From: UBA5078 sp963977405
Lineage (GTDB): Bacteria > Pseudomonadota > Gammaproteobacteria > Pseudomonadales > Pseudohongiellaceae
Direction: 5' to 3'
Assembly: GCA_963977405.1 (NCBI GenBank)
Contig: CAXBOY010000042.1
Location: forward strand, 1 to 22,985
Length of the DNA stretch: 22,985 nucleotides
Shown here: piece after piece, positions 1 to 7,566 of the stretch
How positions within the stretch are numbered: the stretch's first letter is position 1
Layout of the letters: each line of letters opens with the position of its first letter
Translations under genes and position numbers: made by a program
The notes under the pieces: generated by a model
Database searches by the model: none
What the model was told of the DNA's origin: nothing
Seen by the model: only the letters and a program-made list of their open reading frames with translations

Positions 1-1234
1 GCTGAGCAGGGGCGCAATAATCTTCGCCACCAAGAATATAGGCGTGAGACTCTAATGCTTCCTGTAGCTCGAGACCAGCCAGAGGACCGCCGGGAAAATC
101 CTGCTTGGGGTTAATACCGACAACGATACCTGCGTTGGCATTGTGCTCATTGCGCGAGTATTGACTCATGCCGTTTGTTACAACGCGAGCAGTCTCAGAG
201 GTTGCAGCTACCACCGTGCCGCCAGGGCACATGCAAAAGCTGTAGACGGCGCGTCCGTTCTTGGCGTGGTGAATCACCTTGTAATCGGCCGCCCCAAGCA
301 TTTCGTGCCCAGCATACTTACCGAGGCGTACGCGATCGATCTGCGTCTGCGGGTGCTCGATGCGAAAGCCAATTGCAAAAGGTTTCGCCTCTATAAATAC
401 ACCCACGCTGTGCAGCATCCGGAACGTATCCCTAGCACTGTGACCGAGAGCGAGCACTACATAGCGACTGTGCAGCATTTCGCCGTCGGCAAGGCGTACG
501 CCTTCCACGCGATCTTCGCTGCGCAAGAGCTCCGTCACCTTACTCTCGAAGCGAACCTCCCCACCGAGCGCGATGATCTCCTCGCGCATTTTTGCAACCA
601 CACCAGTAAGCCGAAACGTCCCAATATGGGGTTTGCTGACATAGAGGATTTCATCCGGTGCTCCTGCACGTACGAACTCATGCATGACTTTGCGGCCATA
701 GAATTTCGGGTCTTTAATTTGACTATACAACTTGCCATCGGAGAATAGACCCGCTCCGCCCTCGCCAAACTGGACATTAGATTCTGTGTCTAAGATGTTC
801 TTGCGCCATAGAGCCCATGTATCCTTCGTGCGACGGCGCACGTCTCGGCCGCGCTCTAAGACTATGGGCCGAAAGCCCATTTGCGCCAGTATCAACGCTG
901 CGAAGAGCCCGCAAGGACCGAAGCCGATGATCAGTGGTCGTTCACTGTGGTGGGCTGGCGCATCGCCCACCGGATAATAATGGGTATCTGGCGCTGCACG
1001 AACGTGTGGATCTTGGGCGAAACGCTCCAACAAAGCCGTTTCGTTCTGCGCTGTAAGATGAATGATGTAGACGAAACTGATAACGCTATTTTTCTTGCGG
1101 GCGTCATAGCTGCGCTTGAACACTGTAAAATTACATAATTCCTGATCTTGCATGCCTAAGCGAGCTAAGATCGCATCACGCAATGCTTCAGGGGAATGGT
1201 CCAGCGGAAGAGAGAGTTCTGTGAGCCTAATCAT
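1..1234 (-). CDS. NAD(P)/FAD-dependent oxidoreductase, COG2509-like (C-terminus cut by window edge)
   Basis: Reading the minus strand from the ATG at 1234 gives 411 codons without a stop, running off the left edge, so the C-terminal part is missing. Residues 1-95 form the family's typical N-terminal region, with K-R-S-Y-D-A-R-K-K at 40-48. A dinucleotide-binding loop G-F-G-P-C-G follows at 104-109, then an acidic residue in V-L-E-R-G, then the flavoprotein run F-G-E-G-G-A-G-L-F-S-D-G-K-L. These match the 'uncharacterized FAD-dependent dehydrogenase' family (usually about 540 residues), so roughly three quarters is present. AGGA lies 8 nt before the ATG. The substrate is unknown; the protein has no signal peptide and is probably cytoplasmic. 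It is transcribed divergently from the kinase operon at 1429. Confidence 0.88.
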   Translation of the reverse strand, partial: MIRLTELSLPLDHSPEALRDAILARLGMQDQELCNFTVFKRSYDARKKNSVISFVYIIHLTAQNETALLERFAQDPHVRAAPDTHYYPVGDAPAHHSERPLIIGFGPCGLFAALILAQMGFRPIVLERGRDVRRRTKDTWALWRKNILDTESNVQFGEGGAGLFSDGKLYSQIKDPKFYGRKVMHEFVRAGAPDEILYVSKPHIGTFRLTGVVAKMREEIIALGGEVRFESKVTELLRSEDRVEGVRLADGEMLHSRYVVLALGHSARDTFRMLHSVGVFIEAKPFAIGFRIEHPQTQIDRVRLGKYAGHEMLGAADYKVIHHAKNGRAVYSFCMCPGGTVVAATSETARVVTNGMSQYSRNEHNANAGIVVGINPKQDFPGGPLAGLELQEALESHAYILGGEDYCAPAQ

Positions 1235-1283
1235 GTCAGCAGTCCTGGCCGGTGACCCCGGCAGAGGGTAATTAGCAACTATT

Positions 1284-1310
1284 GTACATCAGCGCATAGG
1301 TTCTATGTAC
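1284..1310. promoter_or_regulatory. Possible operator: inverted repeat in divergent intergenic region
   Basis: GTACAT at 1284-1289 and ATGTAC at 1305-1310 form 6-bp inverted arms 15 nt apart. They lie in the 194-bp gap between the FAD protein and the kinase operon. A weak sigma70-like pair (TTGTAC, 16-nt spacer, TATGTA) overlaps them. The placement would suit a dimeric regulator, but arms this short could arise by chance. Confidence 0.22.
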
Positions 1311-1418
1311 GCTAGAAGCGCGATGAAAGCGCATGTTAGCTTGCTTGCTTGCAGGGCAACACACTAGAATCATATTAATCCGCAAACCCTTATACGACTC
1401 TTAACGTCACAAGCCGAT

Positions 1419-1431
1419 GGGGTAACTCTTG
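1419..1431 (+). promoter_or_regulatory. Ribosome binding site deciding a TTG start for the hybrid kinase
   Basis: GGGG at 1419-1422 sits 6 nt before the TTG at 1429. No in-frame ATG occurs before residue 127, which lies inside the sensory region, so the TTG is the best-supported start. Confidence 0.6.
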
Positions 1432-4400
1432 CCTGCTAACCACGACAGAACTGAGAACGATCACTCTCAAAGAAGCTCCTTATTAGAGCTAATCCCCAAT
1501 GCAGCATTGGCATATGACGGAGATCGTGATGTTTTCTATTTCAACGCACTTGCAGCGCAGTGGTTCGGTATCGAACCTTCGTATGAGCCGTTCGAGCGCA
1601 GTGCTTTAGTCCTGCAAGTCACCAAGTTTGGCGAACCGCATCCTTTAGACAACGAGAACACGCCATGGCGCCGCGCTTGGGGCGGACACAAAGTACAAGG
1701 GCTTGAAGTAATCTTCAATGTTGGGAATCAGGACCCTCGTTTTATCCAATGCTATAGCAATGGCATCGCTAATAATTACAATTCGACCTCGATCGTTGTG
1801 GTCACAATGATCGACATTTCCACTACGAATTCAGATTATCAGGAGCTCCTTAGTGATCGTGCGCAAATGCGCAGCATCATCGATGTAATGCATGCAGGCA
1901 CATGGCAATGGAATCTTCAAACCGGTGAAACTAGTATCAACGAACGCTGGGCGCAAATTGGAGGCTATAGCATTGAAGAGCTATCCCCCGTCACAGTCGA
2001 TACGTGGTCGAAACTCACGCACCCCGATGATGTAAAAGAGTCTCGCCAGCTTCTCAATGAACATATAGCTGGAAAAACCTCACACTACAGCAGCGTGTTT
2101 CGAATGAAGCATAAGGATGGACATTGGGTATGGGTTCAGAGTCGTGGGCGAGTCTATCAATGGGACACGCAAGGCAATCCGATTTGGATGGCTGGCACCA
2201 ACATAGATGTCAGCAACGTCCGCGCAGCCGAAGAGGATGCCCGCTCCACCCATGCCAATATGCAAGCCCTGATCGACGCATCATCAGACGTGGCCATTAT
2301 CGCCACTGACATCAATGGTCTGATTACAGTCTTCAACACCGGTGCGGAAAAACTCCTCGGCTACTCCAAGGAAGAGATCGTGGGCAAACTCTCTCCTGCT
2401 GCATTTCATCTCGAAGAGGAGGTCGTTGCGCGAGGGCAGGAATTGAGTGAAGCAGAAGGTTACGAAATTTCAGGTTTCGACGTCTTTATACATGCCGCCC
2501 GCCAGAATGAAACCGAAACAAGAAAGTGGACCTATGTGCGCAAGTCTGGCGAGCATAGGATAGTGAGTCTCGTCGTAAGCGCGGTGCGCGATGACAACGA
2601 GAACGTAACCGGTTACCTTGGCATAGCAGTCGACGAGACAGCTCAGCACGCGGCGGAGGAGCAAGCACTGCTCGCCGCGCAACGCTTCACCGGCGCATTC
2701 AGTTCTGCGGCAACCGGGATGGCCCTCGTATCCTTGGAAGGGCGTTGGATGGAGGTCAACGACGCCCTCTGCGAGATGCTTGGCTACGCCCGCGACGAGC
2801 TACTAATAACTGATTTTCAGACCTTAACACATCCGGATGACCTGCAGAATGATCTAGATTTGCTGGGGAGACTGTTGAATGATGAGATTTCTAACTACGC
2901 GATGGAGAAGCGCTATTACAAAAAAAATGGCGAATTAATTCAAGCCAAGCTTTGGGTTGCTATTGTAAAAAGTAGAAATGGCGCCCCAATACATTTCGTA
3001 TCACAGATTCAAAATATTACGGAAGAGTATTTAGCTAAGAAAGCCCTAGAGAGCAGCGAAGCGCGACTGCGCGGACTCTTCGACCTATCGCCGGTAGGCA
3101 TCAGCCTGATGGACTATAAGACAGGTAAGCAAATAGAGGCTAACGATGCCTTGGTAGCTCCCACAGGCTATACCCACGCGGAGTTTATGACCCTCACCGA
3201 TCGCGAACTCACACCTCGTGAGTACGCACCTTTGATGAATAATGCTATAGAACAGCTGCGCACTTTCGGACGTTTTAATCCTTTCGAGAAGGAATACATT
3301 CGTAAAGACGGCACTCGTTATCCGATACTCGCGCAAGGCATCCTGATGCAGGATCCTTCAGGGCGAGAAGTTGTCTGGTCGCTCGCCGAGAACATCACCG
3401 AGCGTAAGCGCCTAGACAAAATCAAGAACGAGTTTGTCTCTACTGTTAGCCATGAATTACGCACACCACTGACGTCTATTTCCGGCGCACTTACGCTCGT
3501 AATAAGTGGTGTCTTGGGCGAGGTAAACGAAGAAATACACTCGATGCTCAAGATCGCCTCGAAGAGCAGCGTGCGCCTCAGCGCCCTAGTCAACGACCTA
3601 CTCGATATGGACAAACTTCTCGCAGGAAAAATGGAGCTGAAGATAGAGCAAGTCGAATTGCTGCCACTGCTCGATGAGGCAATTAGTGGCATGGCCTCAT
3701 TTGCCCAATCCCATGATGTAGAAATCGTGCAGATTGAAGACACAACGATGAAAATCCAAACAGACGGCACTCGCCTTATCCAAGTACTGACCAATCTCCT
3801 CTCCAATGCCTGTAAGCACTCTGAGCGCGGAGGGAAGGTCGAACTCCATCATATAGCCGGTCCTGACGACAGTGTTATTCTCAGCGTAGTCGATCACGGC
3901 AAGGGTATACCAAAAGATTTTCGCTCGCGTATCTTCCAGAAATTTGCTCAGGCTGATGGTTCAGATTCCAGCGACAAAAAAGGAACTGGCCTAGGTCTAG
4001 CGATCTGCAAAGAACTCGTTGAAAGAATGGGCGGCGTAATTGGCTACGAGTCCCATGAAAACCAAGGCAGCCACTTCTGGATTCGACTGCCAAGAGCGAG
4101 AACGCAGCGAAATATAGAGAATCAAAAGCCTCTTGTGTTGCATGTCGAGGACGACCTCGAATTCGCCAAGCTCGTGAGCATACAGATAAACAATTGGGTC
4201 AGCATGGATCTTGCTACAGATCTCGCCATGGCCAACCGAAAAATACGAGAGAATCATTACGATCTAATTCTGCTCGACCTGCTCCTTCCCGATGGCAGTG
4301 GGGAGGCATTATGGGAATCTCTCCACCTATCACAAGCCGATGTTCCAATCGTCATTTTATCTGGCCACGAAGTCCCACGAAGGCTAGCCAATAATGTTGC

Positions 4401-4482
4401 CGCAGTACTGATCAAGGACGAAACAACTCTGCCGAGAATCATCTCGACACTGCAACATATTTTCGAAATGGGGGAAACATAG
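1429..4482 (+). CDS. Five-PAS hybrid sensor histidine kinase with receiver domain
   Basis: This 1017-residue protein has no membrane segment or signal peptide, so it is a cytoplasmic sensor. Domains in order: PAS-like about 18-130 (most divergent), PAS 142-262, PAS 276-408, PAS 418-535, PAS 543-660, HisKA with H-box S-H-E-L-R-T-P (phospho-acceptor His675), HATPase_c (N-box N-L-L-S-N-A, G1 D-H-G-K-G-I-P, F-box F-Q-K-F, G2 G-T-G-L-G-L-A at 852-858), and a receiver from about 901 to 1012 with H-V-E-D-D, acceptor Asp950 and a conserved Lys in L-I-K-D-E. All catalytic boxes look intact. PAS2 and PAS4 carry T-H-P-D-D, typical of PAS_3 folds. There is no HPt domain here; one is supplied two genes downstream. 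Translation starts at a TTG. The stop touches the next gene's ATG, which indicates one operon. The signal sensed cannot be told from the sequence. Confidence 0.95.
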   Translation: MPANHDRTENDHSQRSSLLELIPNAALAYDGDRDVFYFNALAAQWFGIEPSYEPFERSALVLQVTKFGEPHPLDNENTPWRRAWGGHKVQGLEVIFNVGNQDPRFIQCYSNGIANNYNSTSIVVVTMIDISTTNSDYQELLSDRAQMRSIIDVMHAGTWQWNLQTGETSINERWAQIGGYSIEELSPVTVDTWSKLTHPDDVKESRQLLNEHIAGKTSHYSSVFRMKHKDGHWVWVQSRGRVYQWDTQGNPIWMAGTNIDVSNVRAAEEDARSTHANMQALIDASSDVAIIATDINGLITVFNTGAEKLLGYSKEEIVGKLSPAAFHLEEEVVARGQELSEAEGYEISGFDVFIHAARQNETETRKWTYVRKSGEHRIVSLVVSAVRDDNENVTGYLGIAVDETAQHAAEEQALLAAQRFTGAFSSAATGMALVSLEGRWMEVNDALCEMLGYARDELLITDFQTLTHPDDLQNDLDLLGRLLNDEISNYAMEKRYYKKNGELIQAKLWVAIVKSRNGAPIHFVSQIQNITEEYLAKKALESSEARLRGLFDLSPVGISLMDYKTGKQIEANDALVAPTGYTHAEFMTLTDRELTPREYAPLMNNAIEQLRTFGRFNPFEKEYIRKDGTRYPILAQGILMQDPSGREVVWSLAENITERKRLDKIKNEFVSTVSHELRTPLTSISGALTLVISGVLGEVNEEIHSMLKIASKSSVRLSALVNDLLDMDKLLAGKMELKIEQVELLPLLDEAISGMASFAQSHDVEIVQIEDTTMKIQTDGTRLIQVLTNLLSNACKHSERGGKVELHHIAGPDDSVILSVVDHGKGIPKDFRSRIFQKFAQADGSDSSDKKGTGLGLAICKELVERMGGVIGYESHENQGSHFWIRLPRARTQRNIENQKPLVLHVEDDLEFAKLVSIQINNWVSMDLATDLAMANRKIRENHYDLILLDLLLPDGSGEALWESLHLSQADVPIVILSGHEVPRRLANNVAAVLIKDETTLPRIISTLQHIFEMGET

Positions 4483-4872
4483 ATGCGCAAATTGCAGAGA
4501 GTAGTACATGTTGAGGACGACGAGTCGATACGCGCTATCGCAAAAATCGCCTTGGAGCGAGTTGGCAACTTCACACTACTAAGTTGCGCATCGGGTGGCG
4601 AGGCACTAGAGAAGACTGCACAGTTTGCCCCAGACATGATCCTGCTAGATGTAATGATGCCCGGACTCGACGGTCCAACCACCTTGCAAAAACTAAGAGA
4701 GACTATGGATTTGACCGAGGTCGCCATAGTGTTCATGACGGCTAAAGTGCAATCTTCCGAGATCGAATATTATAAAAGCATAGGCGCCTGCAATGTGGTA
4801 CTGAAGCCTTTTGACGTGATGACCCTGTCGGAACAACTAAGAAAATATTGGATGGAATTCAATGGCGAATGA
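4483..4872 (+). CDS. Single-domain response regulator (stand-alone receiver)
   Basis: This 129-residue CheY-like receiver has no output domain. The acidic pair is in H-V-E-D-D (12-13). The phospho-acceptor is Asp56 in L-L-D-V-M-M-P-G-L-D-G, the switch Thr is T86, and the conserved Lys is K108 in L-K-P-F. Its ATG directly follows the kinase stop, and its G-rich ribosome site (4470-4475) lies inside the kinase coding end, so translation is probably coupled. Its own end overlaps the cyclase gene by 11 bp. Between a hybrid kinase and an HPt-bearing cyclase it could act as a phosphorelay intermediate, a phosphate sink, or a regulator acting by protein contact. The sequence does not decide which. 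Confidence 0.95.
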   Translation: MRKLQRVVHVEDDESIRAIAKIALERVGNFTLLSCASGGEALEKTAQFAPDMILLDVMMPGLDGPTTLQKLRETMDLTEVAIVFMTAKVQSSEIEYYKSIGACNVVLKPFDVMTLSEQLRKYWMEFNGE

Positions 4873-6529
4873 GCGCGAAGTAAGCATACAGAAAGAGATG
4901 GCAAAATTACGCAACGAGTTTCACGATCGGCTAATAGTCGAGTTAGAGGAATTTGTAGCCTACGCAAGTTTGACAGATCAGGAGATTTGCCGCACAGAAA
5001 CCCTCCAGAAGCTCTACGAAGCAAGCCATCGTCTTGCTGGCTCTTCGCTTACTTTCGGTTATTCAGATACAGGCGCTTTACTGAGACGCTTAGAGGCCGC
5101 GCTAGACGCCATTCTCAATCATGGTCACGAGATCGATGTAGCTTCGTTACGTAGAAAGCTTGATGTTCTCGCTCCTGCCGTATCTATCCCTGTTGAGTTG
5201 CGAACCGATACAGATCCTGCCAAGTCGGACACTGAGAGTTCACACACAACTCCAACTGTTGCAGAGAAATTGCATATCTATGTTTTAGAGAACGACTCAG
5301 AGACAAGCGAAATGTTAAAAACTGGTCTATCCAGTTTTGGTTATAAGATAAGTACGTACACAAGTATCGAGGCGCTGTGCGATGCAACCAGCAGTAAAAA
5401 ACCAGATGGGCTGATCATTGATATTGCTAAAGAAGACATTGCCAAACAAACGCTTGCAAGGACTACACAGAGCCTGCGCAAACATGGTGCCGGAGTAATC
5501 CCCATTATTGTAGTAAGCGAACACGACAGCTTCGCTGAGAAACTGGATGCCGCACGTAATTCGGTCGTCGCTTTTCTCAGCAAGCCAGTGAACATCCCCG
5601 CTCTTGAGTCCAGCCTTGAGTATGTGTTGAAACCGCAATCAAAGTCTCCATATCGAGTTCTCTTAGTCGACGACGACGTATACTCGATGGAACATCACCG
5701 CTTGATGTTGGACAAGTGGGGAGTCATGGCCCAAGCCTTATCAGAACCTGCCAAAATCCTCGACGTAATCGAAGAGTTTCAACCAGACCTTATGATCTTC
5801 GATCTGCATATGCCATCCTGCACAGGAGTCGAATTAGCGGAGGTAGTGCGCTACCACACCCACTGGGTTCATATCCCTATTATTTTTCTTTCTAGCGAAC
5901 GCAATGAAGATCGACAAATGTCGGCAATGATGACGGGTGGAGACGACTTCATTGTGAAACCTGTAGCGGAGGAAAGTTTCGTCGCCACCATCATGAGCCG
6001 CTCGCAACGAGCAAGACAATTGGCAGAGCTGATGACGCGCGACAGCCTAACTGGCTTGCTCAAGCACACCGAGATCAAAGAAAGACTCGGCCACGAATAT
6101 TCCCGCGCAGAGCGCAACAATAGCGTTGTCACCGTGGCCATGCTCGACATCGATAAATTCAAACGCGTGAACGACACCTACGGCCACCAAACCGGCGATG
6201 TCGTCATCGCCACTCTCGCTCATTTATTGCGCCGAGGGCTACGCACAACAGATATCCTCGGCCGCTATGGCGGAGAAGAGTACTTAGTACTGCTACCCGA
6301 CACAGAAGCCAAGAACGCCGCAAGCAAACTAAACTTGTTACGCAAAGAGTTCGAGAAAGTAGAATTTCGTCATAAGAACGAAGTGTTCACCGTTAGCTTT
6401 AGTGGCGGCATATGCCAATCGGATAAAGTAAAAACCCTCGACGAATTCTTAGAGCAGGCCGACCTAGCGCTATATCGCGCGAAAGAACGCGGCCGTAACC
6501 AGATTGTACTGTCCGACGATACGGACTAG
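4862..6529 (+). CDS. HPt-REC-REC-GGDEF diguanylate cyclase (PleD-like)
   Basis: This 555-residue protein has four modules. An HPt domain (about 15-105) carries the acceptor His56 in A-S-H-R-L-A-G-S-S. Receiver 1 (about 136-255) has Asp187 in L-I-I-D-I but E-N in place of the usual acidic pair. Receiver 2 (about 264-380) has L-V-D-D-D, Asp314 in F-D-L-H-M-P and Lys in V-K-P. A GGDEF domain (about 391-550) has an intact G-G-E-E-Y active site at 470-474 and R-T-T-D at 461-464, the inhibitory I-site at the same spacing as PleD. It should therefore convert two GTP to cyclic di-GMP, gated by receiver phosphorylation with product feedback. The ATG overlaps the preceding receiver gene by 11 bp. Adding an HPt to a PleD-like layout is unusual and lets this protein take phosphate from the upstream hybrid kinase. 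No EAL domain is present. Confidence 0.95.
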   Translation: MANEREVSIQKEMAKLRNEFHDRLIVELEEFVAYASLTDQEICRTETLQKLYEASHRLAGSSLTFGYSDTGALLRRLEAALDAILNHGHEIDVASLRRKLDVLAPAVSIPVELRTDTDPAKSDTESSHTTPTVAEKLHIYVLENDSETSEMLKTGLSSFGYKISTYTSIEALCDATSSKKPDGLIIDIAKEDIAKQTLARTTQSLRKHGAGVIPIIVVSEHDSFAEKLDAARNSVVAFLSKPVNIPALESSLEYVLKPQSKSPYRVLLVDDDVYSMEHHRLMLDKWGVMAQALSEPAKILDVIEEFQPDLMIFDLHMPSCTGVELAEVVRYHTHWVHIPIIFLSSERNEDRQMSAMMTGGDDFIVKPVAEESFVATIMSRSQRARQLAELMTRDSLTGLLKHTEIKERLGHEYSRAERNNSVVTVAMLDIDKFKRVNDTYGHQTGDVVIATLAHLLRRGLRTTDILGRYGGEEYLVLLPDTEAKNAASKLNLLRKEFEKVEFRHKNEVFTVSFSGGICQSDKVKTLDEFLEQADLALYRAKERGRNQIVLSDDTD

Positions 6530-6564
6530 ACTCGCCCCCTCCTCCACATACAAAAAGCGACCCC

Positions 6565-7185
6565 ATGGCCCGTTCGAAAAGCAGTAATCGTTGGCTCGAA
6601 GAGCATGTGAATGACCCCTATGTCAAAAAGGCTCAGGTGGACGGCTATCGTTCGCGCGCCAGTTATAAACTCTTAGAGTTGATCGACAAAGACAGGCTAA
6701 TTAGGCCAGGAATGACAGTGCTGGACTTGGGCTCGACACCTGGCGGCTGGTCGCAAGTGGTGGCACCTCTGCTTGGCAAACAGGGCAAAACGATCGCCTC
6801 TGACATACTACCGATGGACCCGATTGCGGATGTTATTTTTATCGAAGGGGATTTCACGGAACAGGAAGTGTTCGACGCGATACTTGCACAGCTAGACAAT
6901 GAAAAAGCGGATTTGGTGATGTCAGACATGGCCCCCAATATTAGTGGCGTAGACGCTGCAGACCAAGCCAGCTCCATGTATTTGGTTGAGCTAGCCCTCG
7001 ACATGGCCATTGCTGTGCTAAAGCCAGGTGCAAATTATGTAGCAAAGATCTTCCATGGCGAGGGCTATGATCAATACTTGAAGGACATGCGCGAGCACTT
7101 CGACAAAGTAGTGGTGCGCAAGCCAGATGCCTCGCGCTCGCGCTCACGCGAAGTCTACGTTGTCGGCAAAGGCTTTAAGTCCTAG
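6565..7185 (+). CDS. rlmE: 23S rRNA 2'-O-ribose uridine methyltransferase RlmE (FtsJ/RrmJ)
   Basis: The protein has 206 residues, the normal length for RlmE, which methylates the ribose of U2552 in the A-loop of 23S rRNA and helps late 50S assembly. The K-D-K-E catalytic tetrad reads as K35, D121, K161 and E196. The SAM-binding motif I is D-L-G-S-T-P-G-G-W-S at 54-63 (A-A is more usual where S-T is seen). The N-terminal W-L-x-E-H and R-S-R-A-S-Y-K segments are characteristic. It starts 35 bp after the cyclase stop, so read-through is possible. No strong ribosome site is visible. In many gammaproteobacteria rlmE is followed by ftsH; here the next gene is convergent and the two stop codons abut at 7185/7186. 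Confidence 0.97.
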   Translation: MARSKSSNRWLEEHVNDPYVKKAQVDGYRSRASYKLLELIDKDRLIRPGMTVLDLGSTPGGWSQVVAPLLGKQGKTIASDILPMDPIADVIFIEGDFTEQEVFDAILAQLDNEKADLVMSDMAPNISGVDAADQASSMYLVELALDMAIAVLKPGANYVAKIFHGEGYDQYLKDMREHFDKVVVRKPDASRSRSREVYVVGKGFKS

Positions 7186-7407
7186 CTACTTAATTTTAGA
7201 CTTGCGCTTATTGCGCTCGTTCAGTGCGAGAAATTCTACTAGTTCTGCCTCAGCCCACTTATTCGCCTCTTCTTCGGTCGCAAAACCATCCTGAGTCTTG
7301 GACACGACATTGCGCTTAGAGCTTGCGCGGCGCAATATCTCTGCGCGCCACAGGCCACTAGTCTCGTCCTTACTTACTTGGGAGTTGTATCGCTTATTGA
7401 TGCTCAT
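7186..7407 (-). CDS. Small basic protein, DUF3622-like
   Basis: This is a 73-residue highly charged protein. Its middle contains R-R-A-S-S-K-R-N-V-V-S-K-T-Q-D-G-F followed by an E/A-rich helix (T-E-E-E-A-N-K-W-A-E-A-E-L) and a Lys/Arg tail. This matches my recollection of DUF3622, a short gammaproteobacterial family of unknown function; the family call is from memory. There is no signal peptide, Cys or membrane segment. AGGA lies 8 nt before the ATG. The stop codon sits immediately against the rlmE stop on the other strand with no base between them. The basic tail could suggest nucleic-acid contact, but that is speculation. Confidence 0.8.
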   Translation of the reverse strand: MSINKRYNSQVSKDETSGLWRAEILRRASSKRNVVSKTQDGFATEEEANKWAEAELVEFLALNERNKRKSKIK

Positions 7408-7566
7408 TACTTGATCCTGTGTCTGCCTGGCTCGTGCCTTTGATTAGGGCGCTACTTATACCCGAAGGGGCCGCCACTGACCAGTGTAAGTTCCCTGCGC
7501 ATAAACACTTCCGTTTTCTGTGGCGATATTGTCTACTGATGTCATTGCACCGCGACGAGTAAGTCT

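Noticed and set aside
143..748. 201-codon plus-strand open frame
   Set aside because: It lies wholly antisense to the FAD-dependent dehydrogenase (1-1234, minus), which has clear family motifs; the plus-strand product has none.
3318..3806. 162-codon minus-strand open frame
   Set aside because: It is antisense to the HisKA region of the kinase, Ser/Arg-rich and without any motif or ribosome site.
7475..7486. CACTG-AC-CAGTG palindrome between the DUF3622-like and permease genes
   Set aside because: It is a perfect but very short palindrome without neighbouring promoter elements; chance is likely, though an operator is possible.
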